Positions 15,155 through 23,740 are shown, numbered from the stretch's first letter. The stretch: 27,699 bases of DNA from CAYWHE01 sp964458125 (GCA_964458125.1 CAYWHE010000026.1:1-27699), one strand, 5' to 3'. Translations and numbers: made by a program. The notes: generated by a model not told the origin, from the sequence alone.

Positions 15155-16555
15155 ATGAATATTCAGTTCCATGGCGCAGCACGAAACGTTACCGGCAGCA
15201 AGCACCTGCTCACCGCTCCCTCCGGTCTGCGGGTACTGCTCGATTGCGGCTTGTTTCAAAATAAAGGTTCCGAAAACGATACCCTGAACAGGCATCTGGG
15301 ATTTGATCCCGCCACCGTAGATGCCATGATTTTAAGCCATGCCCATATGGACCATGCAGGTTTGATTCCTGTGCTCGTGGCCGGAGGATTCAGGGGACCC
15401 ATTTACTGCACACCCCCCACCTATGACTTGTGTGAAGTCATGCTGGCCGATAGCGCCTTTATCCAGGAACATGATGTGGAGTATATCAATAAACGCAGGG
15501 AAATGAAAAATTACGCCCCCCTGAAACCGTTATATACAATTAAGGAGGTGAAAGCCTGCCTGCCTTTTTTTAAAACAGTACCCTACCAGGCCACTTTCGA
15601 GGTTGGTAACGGTGTACAGGCCATTTTTACCGATTCGGGTCATATTCTTGGAAGTGCGGGCATTTACCTCACCATGAAGAAGGATGCCGATGTTACAACC
15701 TTGTTTTTTACCGGGGATATCGGCCGCCGGAAAGATGAAATCCTCCGTTCCCCCGATCCCTTTCCACAGCCCGACTTTCTGATTGCCGAATCCACCTATG
15801 GCAACCGCCTCCATGAAAAGATGGCCGATGCTTCACACACCTTGCTTGAAATTGTCATCAATACCTGCCTGAGGAAAAAAGGCAAACTGATCATACCGGC
15901 TTTCAGCCTGGGCCGTACCCAGGAAATCGTTTACGCACTCGATCAGATGCACGACAAGGGATTGCTGCCTCCCATCAATGTGTACGTGGACAGCCCGCTC
16001 TCCTATAATGCCACGGAAATCATGCGGAAACACATGGACTGTTTTAACGATGAAATCAGGGAGCACCTGAAAACAGATCCTGATCCATTTGGGTTCAACC
16101 GGTTGCGTTATATACGCGAAGTAGAAGAATCGAAAGGGCTGAATAACAGTCATGAACCCTGCATTATCATTTCCGCTTCAGGCATGATGGAGGCAGGCCG
16201 GATCAAACATCATATCAAGAACAATATCGGTGATGCCCGCAACACCATTTTAATTGTGGGCTACTGCCCCCCTTCCACCCTGGGTGGCGACCTGCTGGCC
16301 ATGAAACCGGTGGTCAGGATTTATGGAAAGGAATACGAAGTTAAAGCCGAAGTGCGGGAACTGGGCTCTTACAGCGCCCATGGCGATTACGAGGAAATGA
16401 TTTCCTACCTTTCCTGTATCGATACAGGCAAAGTCAAAAAGGTTTTCCTGGTCCACGGGGAATATGAAGTACAACAGGAATACCGTGAAAAATTGTTTAA
16501 GGCCGGATTTCAACAAATCGAAATACCCGACCAGCACAGCTCCTGGGACATCTGA
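15155..16555 (+). CDS. Metallo-beta-lactamase-fold RNA hydrolase with beta-CASP and RMMBL domains
   Basis: Predicted zinc-dependent RNA endo/exonuclease of the CPSF73-like beta-CASP group; 466 residues, a standard length. Zinc ligands are all visible: HAHMDH (62-67), His163 in GHILGS and Asp188 in FTGDIG. The beta-CASP part has the motif A acid in AESTYGN (Glu212) and PAFSLGRTQEIVY (249-261). The C-terminal RMMBL region has SASGMMEAGR, SAHGD with His409 and VHGE with His434. There is no signal peptide, so it acts in the cytoplasm. The start at 15155 gives the normal N-terminus MNIQFHGAARNVTGSKH. Its stop is 3 bases from the convergent phospholipase D-like gene. Cellular RNA targets are unknown. 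Bacterial relatives have been found near stress genes, which fits this neighbourhood. Confidence 0.93.
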   Translation: MNIQFHGAARNVTGSKHLLTAPSGLRVLLDCGLFQNKGSENDTLNRHLGFDPATVDAMILSHAHMDHAGLIPVLVAGGFRGPIYCTPPTYDLCEVMLADSAFIQEHDVEYINKRREMKNYAPLKPLYTIKEVKACLPFFKTVPYQATFEVGNGVQAIFTDSGHILGSAGIYLTMKKDADVTTLFFTGDIGRRKDEILRSPDPFPQPDFLIAESTYGNRLHEKMADASHTLLEIVINTCLRKKGKLIIPAFSLGRTQEIVYALDQMHDKGLLPPINVYVDSPLSYNATEIMRKHMDCFNDEIREHLKTDPDPFGFNRLRYIREVEESKGLNNSHEPCIIISASGMMEAGRIKHHIKNNIGDARNTILIVGYCPPSTLGGDLLAMKPVVRIYGKEYEVKAEVRELGSYSAHGDYEEMISYLSCIDTGKVKKVFLVHGEYEVQQEYREKLFKAGFQQIEIPDQHSSWDI

Positions 16556-16558
16556 GCC

Positions 16559-17737
16559 TTAATTCGCTTTTTTATCAGCAGTAAACTGTGTCAGCATGAA
16601 TAACAGGCGAAGCATGCGGAATGCCAGCCACTGCCGGAACATGGTAAATGGTTTTTCCCGTTGCTTTAACAGGGAAGGTGTTATCCTGATGCAATGCTGC
16701 GCAATGGTTTGCCTGAGATATGATTGAACGTGTCCCGCAAATTCCTGGCTGACGATGTCCAGGTTCAGTTCCAGGTTCAGAAATGTACTGAGTTGATTGA
16801 GGTCATAGGATCCGATCGTGACAAAGCGTCCATCAGCTACGAGGGCCTTTCCGTGCACGACGGAAGGCGTATACTCATATACGTCAATTTGGTTCCGGAC
16901 CAGCCTCCGGTGCAGGTATTTCATCCCATATTGAGCCAGCCAGACATCGGACCGTGATCCGAAGATGACCGAAACTTTGACGCCCCGGCGGGCGGCCTTT
17001 TCCATCAGCTTCAAAGAAATGCGGCCCGGAACAAAATAAGCGCCTACAATCATGATTTCTTTTTTGGCTTCGCGGATCGCATTTCTGTAGCTGAATACAA
17101 TCCGGTTTTGGTGTCGCAGCCTGTCGTTAACCCGTATACGCATCCTGCATGCCCTGGCATCCGGCCGGGTCCGGCCGGGGATGAACTTCGTAAAGACAGG
17201 CTTACGAAAAGGAAGCGGGAAGCCCTTCCATTTTTTGACGCAAAAATCATGCAGCTGAAACGCAATATCACCTTCCGCCTTTACGGCAAAATCAAACCAT
17301 GCCTTTTGCCCGTGAATTTCATTATAGCGGTTGCCGATATTGATACCGCCGACAAGCGCCAGGCTTGCATCAGCGACTGCAACCTTATGATGCATGCGCC
17401 TGCCGAAATGAAACCTCCTGCCGGTCAGCACCGGACCAAACCAGCGGAAACAGATGCCCGCTGCCCGGAAGTCTTCCACCCAGCGCGATGGAAAGGACGC
17501 AGAACCCAGGGCATCCAGCAGCAGGAACACCAGCACCTTCCTGGCTGCCGCTCTCATCAGGGCGTTCCTGATACGCGTGCCGGTTTCATCCGGTTCAAAA
17601 ATATAGACCTGCAGATGCAATTCCTGCCGGGCCGAATCAATCAGGTTTTGCAGTTCATCAAAATAGGCGGAACCGCTTAAAACCAGTGAAGCATGATTAC
17701 GGGTGGAATACCGGTCGTATTTTTTTGCCGCTGCCAT
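16559..17737 (-). CDS. Phospholipase D-like / cardiolipin synthase-type phosphatidyltransferase
   Basis: Member of the phospholipase D superfamily. The 392 residues contain two intact HKD motifs: H116-x-K118-x4-D123 (MHHKVAVAD) followed by GGINIGNRY, and H295-x-K297-x4-D302 (VHGKALVAD) followed by IGSYDLN. Each is followed by the usual Asn/Ser context. No N-terminal membrane helices are present, so it resembles ClsB-like synthases more than membrane-anchored ClsA. The basic C-terminus may bind the membrane. The likely reaction is phosphatidyl transfer in cardiolipin or related phospholipid synthesis; a hydrolase is the alternative. It starts 47 bases after the phosphofructokinase stop on the same strand, so the two are probably co-transcribed. 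The 3' end nearly touches that of the convergent nuclease gene. Confidence 0.88.
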   Translation of the reverse strand: MAAAKKYDRYSTRNHASLVLSGSAYFDELQNLIDSARQELHLQVYIFEPDETGTRIRNALMRAAARKVLVFLLLDALGSASFPSRWVEDFRAAGICFRWFGPVLTGRRFHFGRRMHHKVAVADASLALVGGINIGNRYNEIHGQKAWFDFAVKAEGDIAFQLHDFCVKKWKGFPLPFRKPVFTKFIPGRTRPDARACRMRIRVNDRLRHQNRIVFSYRNAIREAKKEIMIVGAYFVPGRISLKLMEKAARRGVKVSVIFGSRSDVWLAQYGMKYLHRRLVRNQIDVYEYTPSVVHGKALVADGRFVTIGSYDLNQLSTFLNLELNLDIVSQEFAGHVQSYLRQTIAQHCIRITPSLLKQREKPFTMFRQWLAFRMLRLLFMLTQFTADKKAN

Positions 17738-17784
17738 GATCCGCTGTTCCCTGGTAGTTGAAAGTGTAGAAATCAGGTAACCCG

Positions 17785-18774
17785 TTAAACCGAAAGCTTG
17801 TCGAGGATGGAAAGCAGGGATTTGTCAAAAGGCAAAGGTGTTTTCACGGCCTTCTCAAAAGGTGTATACGCAATCGTATTGCTGATCTCCCCTATGAGCA
17901 CCCGGTTACGTCCCTGCAGCAGGGCTTCCACAGCCCGCACGCCCAGTTCGCTGGCCAGCACCCTGTCGCGGCAGGTGGGCGACCCCCCCCGTTGTATATG
18001 GCCCAATACACAAACTCCAATGTCATAATGTCTGAATTTTTTCCTGACTTCAGCGGCCATTTCATAGGCTCCGCCAATTTTATTCCCCTCTGCAACCACG
18101 ACTATCATGGAAGATTTCTTCCTGGTCCATCCCTTTTCAAGAAGTGCAATCAACTGGGCCGTATCAATCCCTGCCTCGGGCACAAGGATGGCCTCGGCCC
18201 CGGAGGCAATTCCCGTCTGCAAGGCAATGAATCCTGCATCACGCCCCATAACCTCCACAAAAAACAAACGGTCATGAGCCTCTGCTGTATCTTTTATCTT
18301 ATCGATGGCCTGCATGGCCGTATTGATGGCCGTATCATACCCAATGCAATAATCGGTTCCGTACAGATCATTGTCGATGGTTTTGGGAATTCCGATAAAC
18401 GGAATTTTAAAACGGGAGGAAAAAGCCGCTGCGCCTGTCATGGAACCATTTCCGCCGATGACAATGACGCCACCGATGTTGTTGCGCACCAGTTGTTCAT
18501 GTGCCTGCTGCTGGCCCTCCTCCGTCTTAAACCGCTTACTTCTTGAAGATTTGAGCAGGGCACCTCCCAGTTGCATGATGTTGCTGACGGAAGCGGCGTC
18601 CATGGGCATGAACTCCCCGTCTATCAACCCTTCATATCCCCGCAATATGCCTTTCACCTGCAATCCGTAATAAATCCCCGTACGAACCACTGCGCGGATG
18701 GCCGCATTGGTCCCCGGGGCATCACCTCCGGAAGTTAATACGGCTAGTGTGCTGATCTTACGCTGTTTTTTCAT
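17785..18774 (-). CDS. pfkA: 6-phosphofructokinase with mixed ATP/PPi signature
   Basis: Phosphorylates fructose 6-phosphate to fructose 1,6-bisphosphate in glycolysis. The 329 residues are typical of the short bacterial enzyme. Motifs present are LTSGGDAPGTNAAIR (13-27), RGYEGL, GGNGS (107-111), PKTIDNDLYGTD (130-141) with catalytic Asp134, FFVEVMGRDAG (171-181) and HIQRGGSPT. Two positions are unusual. The metal/ATP motif GGDGS reads GGNGS, so the usual Asp (Asp103 of E. coli) is Asn109. The residue before TIDND is Lys131, as in pyrophosphate-dependent enzymes, where ATP enzymes have Gly. Gly110 is kept, which favours ATP. A run of eight G encodes part of RGGSP. A TATTTTTG element lies 28 bases before the ATG. 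The PLD-like gene follows in the same direction. Confidence 0.93.
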   Translation of the reverse strand: MKKQRKISTLAVLTSGGDAPGTNAAIRAVVRTGIYYGLQVKGILRGYEGLIDGEFMPMDAASVSNIMQLGGALLKSSRSKRFKTEEGQQQAHEQLVRNNIGGVIVIGGNGSMTGAAAFSSRFKIPFIGIPKTIDNDLYGTDYCIGYDTAINTAMQAIDKIKDTAEAHDRLFFVEVMGRDAGFIALQTGIASGAEAILVPEAGIDTAQLIALLEKGWTRKKSSMIVVVAEGNKIGGAYEMAAEVRKKFRHYDIGVCVLGHIQRGGSPTCRDRVLASELGVRAVEALLQGRNRVLIGEISNTIAYTPFEKAVKTPLPFDKSLLSILDKLSV

Positions 18775-18802
18775 GATGGCCCGTTGCCGTTAATTGGCCT
18801 TT

Positions 18803-18810
18803 CAAAAATA
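18803..18810 (-). promoter_or_regulatory. -7 promoter element (TATTTTTG) of the pfkA-PLD pair
   Basis: Exact TAnnTTTG on the minus strand, 28 bases before the pfkA ATG. No convincing -33 box at the usual distance. A 6-bp GC-rich hairpin at 18838-18856 lies just upstream. Confidence 0.5.
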
Positions 18811-18891
18811 ATCAAAATGCCTTCCACCTGTTCTCATCCGCCGGTATTTACGGCGGTACGCTTAAAAGGACCTGTTGGTGATGTCCCTTTA

Positions 18892-19716
18892 CTACCTCAA
18901 TACAAGTAACGGAAGCGACAGGTGGGCGGCAACCTTTTTGGTTACACTCCTGTTCCAGATCCCTTCCAGCAAACCGCGGTGATGCGTAATCATGCAAAGC
19001 ATATTGGCCGGGTGCTTTTTGAGAAAAAACCGGATGCCGCTGGCGACATCGGCATCATTGCATACATACCCGGAAATATTGGGGTAGTTAATGTTCTGAC
19101 GGACCTTCCTGGTCATATTCTCAATAGTCTTGTCATCGGAGGCGAGCAATTTCGTATCAATGTATAAAAAAGTGATGTTCGCTTTGAACAGTTTGGCAAA
19201 ACCGGAAATCTTTTCGGCATCCTTAAGGTTTTTCTCCTTCAGGTCTGTGGTATATACAATCTTTTTGATTTCCTTGAATTTGGAGGACGGAGGGACGATC
19301 AGCAGCTGGCAGGGAGCGTTGTTGATCACGCGGGCCGTGTTACTGCCGATCAGCGCCCGTTCGAGTGCACTTGTGGAGGTGGAGGACATCACAATCAGAT
19401 CAGCCTTTTGTTCCCTGGCCAGTTTGATGATCCGGTCGGAAGCCAGTCCCGATGCAATGGCAGTGGTGATGGTGACCTTTGGGTATGCAGCCTGCAGACG
19501 TTTATACAGGGCCGTCAGTCTCTTTTCCACCATGGACCTCACCTCCATCTCGGTTATCTGGTAGGTGGCCACAGCCATGTCGCTGTAAACAACCGGGATT
19601 TCATACACATGTTGCAGAATGACTGCCGCCTTTACCTTTTGGGCCAGGTCAATCGCATACCGGACGGCGTTGTTGGAATGTCTGGAAAAATCTGTTGGGC
19701 AAATGATAGTCTTCAT
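18892..19716 (-). CDS. Tandem universal stress protein (two UspA domains)
   Basis: Cytoplasmic stress protein of 274 residues made of two Usp domains (about 1-143 and 150-274). Domain 1 starts with the typical MKTIICPTDFSRHSNNAVRY and holds the usual late segment LIVMSST...ALIGSNTARVINNAPCQLLIV. The nucleotide-loop glycines of the classical G-x-x-G-x9-G-S/T pattern are largely replaced by Ser/Thr, so ATP binding is uncertain. Domain 2 is more diverged (KKIVYTTDLKEKNLKDAEKI) but ends with the family-like KKVAAHLSLPLLVLR. The two-domain form is common in Bacteroidota. It lies just upstream of pfkA in the same direction, 117 bases away, and pfkA has its own promoter element. It probably responds to energy or oxygen stress, judging from the family and neighbours. 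Confidence 0.92.
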   Translation of the reverse strand: MKTIICPTDFSRHSNNAVRYAIDLAQKVKAAVILQHVYEIPVVYSDMAVATYQITEMEVRSMVEKRLTALYKRLQAAYPKVTITTAIASGLASDRIIKLAREQKADLIVMSSTSTSALERALIGSNTARVINNAPCQLLIVPPSSKFKEIKKIVYTTDLKEKNLKDAEKISGFAKLFKANITFLYIDTKLLASDDKTIENMTRKVRQNINYPNISGYVCNDADVASGIRFFLKKHPANMLCMITHHRGLLEGIWNRSVTKKVAAHLSLPLLVLR

Positions 19717-20017
19717 AGGTTAAACGGTTTTGGTTTCACATTAAAAATTCAACTCAAAGTTTTAGTTTACTTCCTGCACCTGAAATGATCATCACCATGC
19801 AAATGTATGATGAAAATCAGTAAATAAAAATATCCTGCCGGGAACCTGGCCCGCCTCCTGACCTCTCCCTGTCAATCGACACCAGCTAAAAAAATGAAAC
19901 AGGTAAGCTGCCTTTCCGGATCTTCCAAACAATAAAGACATTCCCCGCCAGTTATCAACAAGGGTGTGGCCGGCGGGACGCCTCCCATGGATAGCATGTT
20001 CGAAACGCTTTACCCAT
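19717..20017. other. Intergenic region, no gene
   Basis: Between the Usp gene and the alpha/beta hydrolase, both on the minus strand. It contains the TACATTTG element at 19800-19807. I see no clear terminator with a U-tract for the hydrolase gene, and no other gene. Confidence 0.5.
19800..19807 (-). promoter_or_regulatory. -7 promoter element (TACATTTG) of the Usp gene
   Basis: Exact TAnnTTTG on the minus strand, 83 bases before the Usp ATG. The upstream region is T-rich without a clear TTTG. Confidence 0.45.
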
Positions 20018-20974
20018 TCAGTCGGTGCGAAGGAACTCCCTGATCAGTTCAAATTCTTTTGCCGGCTCCTCCACCTGGGGATTGTGCCCGCTGTTTTCAA
20101 AGAGGACAAAACGGGCCTGGGGGCAATACTCCCTGTATTTCACCATCATCCAGGGAACAGCAACCCGGTCGTAACGACCGGCGATAATGAGAATGGGCAT
20201 CTTCAGGTTTTTCAACTCTTTCCGGAAATCAAAATTGCCGATGTCATTGCCCACGATAAAATCCCCGTCCTTCCCCACCAGCTGATAATACAGATCGGCA
20301 TTGAAGGGATTCGGGTATGGCTTACGGCCACGTGGTTTAAAATTTTCCGGGTTGTAGGCGTACAGGAAGCCGTAGGGCACCTGCCCGTAAATCCGCCGGT
20401 GATCGGCATCACTGCTGATGGCGCCTTTTTCCCTTATGGTCATCAGGGAATCCCACACTTCCGGGTAATTGGTCCTGATCTCACGGTTGGAGTTGTCGTC
20501 ATTCTCCTGCCACATCAGGAAGCTGTGAAAGGTATTGGCCAGGATGAGGTGTCTGACGTGTTGCGGGTATTTCAGCGCATAGGCCTGGGCCACCACGCCT
20601 CCGTAGGAATGGCCAAGGATATCAATGGCCCCGAAGTCCATGGCCTTCCGCAGTCCTTCCAGGTCCTCCACATCCCTGTCCAGGGAATACTCCTTTACAT
20701 TTCCGGCCACATCCGATTTTCCCCTTCCGTAACCATCAAAGTATACGAGGGTGCTGCCGGATGAAAGGGAATCAAAACTGCGCAGGCCGTAATGGGAACC
20801 GCCGGGACCGCCGGCGATAAAAAACAGCGGGGTGCCCGTTCCGAAACTGACGGTCCATAACTTCGCTCCGTTTACCTTGTAATACCGGCCATCGGTATGA
20901 CTGTCAGGAAAACTCTGTGAAAACGCACTTCCGAAAACAGCTGAAAATGCAACCAGGATCAGGATTTTCTTCAT
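20018..20974 (-). CDS. Exported alpha/beta hydrolase, proline iminopeptidase-like
   Basis: Alpha/beta-hydrolase-fold enzyme of 318 residues from the ATG at 20974, which begins a clean signal peptide (MKKILILVAFSAVFGSAFSQ). The frame extends 14 codons further but those add no feature. The core has the oxyanion loop GGPGG (about 55-59), the nucleophile elbow GHSYGG with Ser123, the acid Asp269 in AGRYDRVAVP, and His297 in NSGHNPQVEEP. GGPG near the start and the spacing resemble the S33 proline iminopeptidase/epoxide-hydrolase-like group. The substrate is not readable from sequence. It follows the M1 aminopeptidase gene by 54 bases on the same strand, so a shared transcript and a joint role in extracytoplasmic peptide breakdown are plausible. 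Confidence 0.88.
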   Translation of the reverse strand: MKKILILVAFSAVFGSAFSQSFPDSHTDGRYYKVNGAKLWTVSFGTGTPLFFIAGGPGGSHYGLRSFDSLSSGSTLVYFDGYGRGKSDVAGNVKEYSLDRDVEDLEGLRKAMDFGAIDILGHSYGGVVAQAYALKYPQHVRHLILANTFHSFLMWQENDDNSNREIRTNYPEVWDSLMTIREKGAISSDADHRRIYGQVPYGFLYAYNPENFKPRGRKPYPNPFNADLYYQLVGKDGDFIVGNDIGNFDFRKELKNLKMPILIIAGRYDRVAVPWMMVKYREYCPQARFVLFENSGHNPQVEEPAKEFELIREFLRTD

Positions 20975-21028
20975 AAGCATGTTGATTAACCGGGACTGCC
21001 TGCCGGCATTCCACATATCCCATTGAGT

Positions 21029-22990
21029 TTATTTATAGATCATTATTTTTTTTCTGAAACCGGCATTCCCCGTTTCGGCAACCACCAGGTAACAACCGGC
21101 AGAAATGCCATCCAGCCTCATCCTTACCAGTCCCTGAGCAGGGAAATCCCTGACCACACGACCTGTTGAATCGAGCAGGCGGATACGCGCCGGTTCAGGA
21201 TGGCCGGGCAGACTGATCGCCAGTTCGTCACCGGCCGGGTTCGGGGTGACCAGCATGCTGCCGGCAGGGGCAGGAATTTCGTTTACACCAAGCGTGATGG
21301 TATTGTTGGCCGACAGTATCCACAGGTCCGGGTCAAAAAAAGCAGAGTCAGGAGCTGTCCCCAGCGGAACCGTGAATGATTGTCCGCTGAACGTATGCTG
21401 GAATACCAGCGTAGTATCAAGGTTATTGCCCATGAATCGTATGGGAACAGGCATCTGGTAAAAGGAAACAGAAGCATGTGATGTGGTCTGGTCGATTTTG
21501 ACATACAGGGTATTGTTGCCAAAACTCCAGGTTACGCTATAGGAGGGAAATCCCTGCCCATCATACCACTGGTTGAAAAAAGTGAGCAGGTTTTGTCCGC
21601 TCACGGATTCCATGTGCTGCCTGAAATCGGGTGTTCCGGCATATCCGAACTGCAGCAACGGATCGTTCAGGTAATCCCTGAGGCCCTGGAAGAAGAGGCT
21701 GTCTCCGACCTGCCAGCGGAGCATGTGCAGCAAATAAGCGCCTTTGTAATAGGACAGCCGGCCGTCAAAAATCCGGTTGATATCGGTGGTGTCGCTGCAT
21801 CGCACCGATCCGTCGGGAAGCGAGGTGATGTTCTGGCTGACACCCGATTTCCAACCATACCAATTGAAGGGAAAAAGGAACTCTTCCGTTAACGCTTCCA
21901 TATACGTTGCGAAGCCTTCGTTGAGCCAGATGTCTTCCCAGCTGCCGCAGGTGATGTAGTCGCCGAACCACTGGTGGGCGCATTCATGGGCCATGAGGGA
22001 ATGCCCGAAACCCACAACAAAACTCATGGTCTGGTGTTCCATGCCTCCGCCCCATCCGAACTGGGCATGCCCGTATTTTTCGGCGCCAAACGGATAGGGA
22101 ACCGTCAGGCTGTCGTAGAGTTGTATTACCGGGATGATATCCGGTGTCTCCAGCCTGGCATTGGCCGAATCCTCCGGGTAAACGTAGTTGAGCACTTCCA
22201 GGGAATCACCGGTACCCATGGGTACCCAGTCACTGTAAGCGGCATAGTTGGTTACTGCAATGGCAATCAGGTATGCGGCAATGGGGTAACGGCTTTTCCA
22301 GTGAAAAACCGTGCTGTTTCCCGTGACCGTTTCAGCAAGCAAAATGCCGTTGCCGGCCACCCGGTTACCGGTGGGAACGGTAACCAGCACATCTATGGAG
22401 TCGATTTTATCATTCAGGTCCTGCTTGCAGGGCCACCAGTCCATGGCTCCGAACGGCTCTGACAAGGTCCAGATAACCGAAGATCCGTTGTGGACATCCT
22501 GGTTAAAGGAACCGAACCCGGTGGACGGCGGAGCGCCCTGATAAAAAACCGTCACGGAATCCGGAATATTCTGGGGAAGAACCGAACCGAACTGAATTTC
22601 CAGTTGGTTATTCGGACGCGTAAAGGGAACCGGGCTGCCATGATAAAGCACGGAATCTACGGTCATGCCTGCTGCCAGATCAAAAAACATCGAGCCAAAC
22701 CCGCTGATGCCCGGAACAAAATAGGTGGTAACCGAACCGGAAATATAATAAACCGCGGGATCCACGGTCCATTCAAAACGGTGGTACTTCAGGTCATACG
22801 TATTTGGAACGGTGGCCGTGCGATGCAAACGCATTGCCGCAGACCGTTTTTCGGCATCAATAAGTTTTTCCAGCTTGTATTTTCCCGGAAAATCCTGGGC
22901 CCTTACCGGTTGAACAGCGGCCAATAACATCAGCCAGGAAAACAAAAAAAGAATGGAGCGAACAGATTTTTTGGTCAAAGAGAAATTCAT
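21029..22990 (-). CDS. M1-family zinc aminopeptidase with T9SS sorting domain
   Basis: Secreted gluzincin aminopeptidase of 653 residues that removes N-terminal residues from peptides outside the cell. A signal peptide (1-about 31, ending PVRAQ) is followed by the M1 N-terminal beta domain and then the catalytic domain. The substrate motif is GGGMEH (314-319), where Asn of the usual GAMEN is His. The zinc site is H335-E336-x2-H339 with the distal ligand Glu358 in NEGFA. The catalytic Tyr is probably Tyr414 in YYKGAYLLHML. The last 75 or so residues form a type A sorting domain (TPNPAGDELAISL to KKIMIYK), which directs export by T9SS. The ATG at 22990 is preferred over a start 37 codons upstream, which lacks a signal and lies beyond the promoter TAACTTTG (23017-23024). 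The alpha/beta hydrolase follows 54 bases downstream. Confidence 0.93.
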   Translation of the reverse strand: MNFSLTKKSVRSILFLFSWLMLLAAVQPVRAQDFPGKYKLEKLIDAEKRSAAMRLHRTATVPNTYDLKYHRFEWTVDPAVYYISGSVTTYFVPGISGFGSMFFDLAAGMTVDSVLYHGSPVPFTRPNNQLEIQFGSVLPQNIPDSVTVFYQGAPPSTGFGSFNQDVHNGSSVIWTLSEPFGAMDWWPCKQDLNDKIDSIDVLVTVPTGNRVAGNGILLAETVTGNSTVFHWKSRYPIAAYLIAIAVTNYAAYSDWVPMGTGDSLEVLNYVYPEDSANARLETPDIIPVIQLYDSLTVPYPFGAEKYGHAQFGWGGGMEHQTMSFVVGFGHSLMAHECAHQWFGDYITCGSWEDIWLNEGFATYMEALTEEFLFPFNWYGWKSGVSQNITSLPDGSVRCSDTTDINRIFDGRLSYYKGAYLLHMLRWQVGDSLFFQGLRDYLNDPLLQFGYAGTPDFRQHMESVSGQNLLTFFNQWYDGQGFPSYSVTWSFGNNTLYVKIDQTTSHASVSFYQMPVPIRFMGNNLDTTLVFQHTFSGQSFTVPLGTAPDSAFFDPDLWILSANNTITLGVNEIPAPAGSMLVTPNPAGDELAISLPGHPEPARIRLLDSTGRVVRDFPAQGLVRMRLDGISAGCYLVVAETGNAGFRKKIMIYK

Positions 22991-23016
22991 TAGGATGCAG
23001 GAATTGGATGACCTGT

Positions 23017-23052
23017 CAAAGTTACCAAAAAAAACCGCAACCCCCCGGCAAA
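23017..23052 (-). promoter_or_regulatory. Promoter of the M1 aminopeptidase with homopolymers in the spacer
   Basis: On the minus strand, TTTG (23052-23049) and TAACTTTG (23024-23017, exact -7 match) are separated by 24 bases. The spacer holds runs of six G (23046-23041) and eight T (23034-23027). It is slightly longer than the usual 19-22 bases. Confidence 0.5.
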
Positions 23053-23180
23053 TCCTGAAAATCACTCCCGCCCGGCGGGATGCAGTCATCCGGATGCTCA
23101 ACAGGTGAATGGCCCCGCTACAGTCGGACCTGCATTCACCGGCAGTGATGATCCGTTCCCTTCGGACACGGTTTCCGCAT

Positions 23181-23711
23181 TCAATGCCGGATGGTATAGG
23201 TCAATTGCACAAGCCCTGAAGGGAATGCCGTATGATTTTCAAGGCGGGTGATCTGCTCCGGAAAGCCCTCCCTGAAAAGCCGGATCCCGTTTCCAAGCAG
23301 ATGCGGGATGATTGAAATCACTACCCGGTCAATGAGCCGGTGCCGCAATAATTCATAAACCACCTGGGCGCCCCCGTCACAAAAAATATTTTTTCCGGGT
23401 TGGATTTTCAAATCACGGATCCTTTCAATAAAATCATCTCCCAGAAATTCCACAAATTCATCACCACCCTTCTTCGACCTTGAAATCACATAGCAGGTTT
23501 TTCCCTTGTGCGGAAACTCAACACCAAAGGTAAGCACCTGCTCGTACGATTTTCGGCCCATGATAACCGTATCCACTGTTTCGTAAAATGCTGAATAACC
23601 ATAGTCCTCCCCCGGACTTTCCACCCGCGATAAAAACGACAGGTCATTTCCCTCACCAGCAATAAATCCATCCAGGCTGACTGCAATATATAAAATGAGT
23701 TCCCGGTTCAC
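23181..23711 (-). CDS. Dihydrofolate reductase / RibD C-terminal domain family protein
   Basis: Predicted NADPH-dependent reductase of the DHFR-like RibD-C family, 176 residues from a GTG at 23711. The start of the fold is visible (LILYIAVSLDGFIAG), followed by the nucleotide-loop region TVIMGRKSYEQVLTFG, then CYVISRSKK, FCDGGAQVVYELLRHRLIDR and the closing IIPHLLGNGIRLF block. These are the usual family landmarks. The substrate is unknown. Most members are not true folate reductases. No ATG lies near the start of the domain. A TTG at 23735 overlaps a near-consensus promoter (TACTATTG, 23733-23740), so the GTG giving VNRELILYIAVSLDG is preferred. It follows the acetyltransferase gene on the same strand by 57 bases. 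Confidence 0.88.
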   Translation of the reverse strand: MNRELILYIAVSLDGFIAGEGNDLSFLSRVESPGEDYGYSAFYETVDTVIMGRKSYEQVLTFGVEFPHKGKTCYVISRSKKGGDEFVEFLGDDFIERIRDLKIQPGKNIFCDGGAQVVYELLRHRLIDRVVISIIPHLLGNGIRLFREGFPEQITRLENHTAFPSGLVQLTYTIRH

Positions 23712-23732
23712 GATAGCGCTTCTGGCAAACAG

Positions 23733-23740
23733 CAATAGTA
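23733..23740 (-). promoter_or_regulatory. Possible -7 element (TACTATTG) of the DHFR-like gene
   Basis: Seven of eight bases match TAnnTTTG on the minus strand, 21 bases before the GTG at 23711. It lies between two co-directional genes, so it may be fortuitous. Confidence 0.3.

Noticed and set aside
18838..18856. GC-rich 6-bp hairpin (CCGCCG / CGGCGG) as terminator of the Usp gene
   Set aside because: No run of T follows on the minus strand, so it does not fit an intrinsic terminator. It may be incidental.
19964..20764. Long plus-strand open frame of 266 codons
   Set aside because: It is antisense to the alpha/beta hydrolase, which has a signal peptide and full catalytic triad. The antisense product has no recognisable feature.
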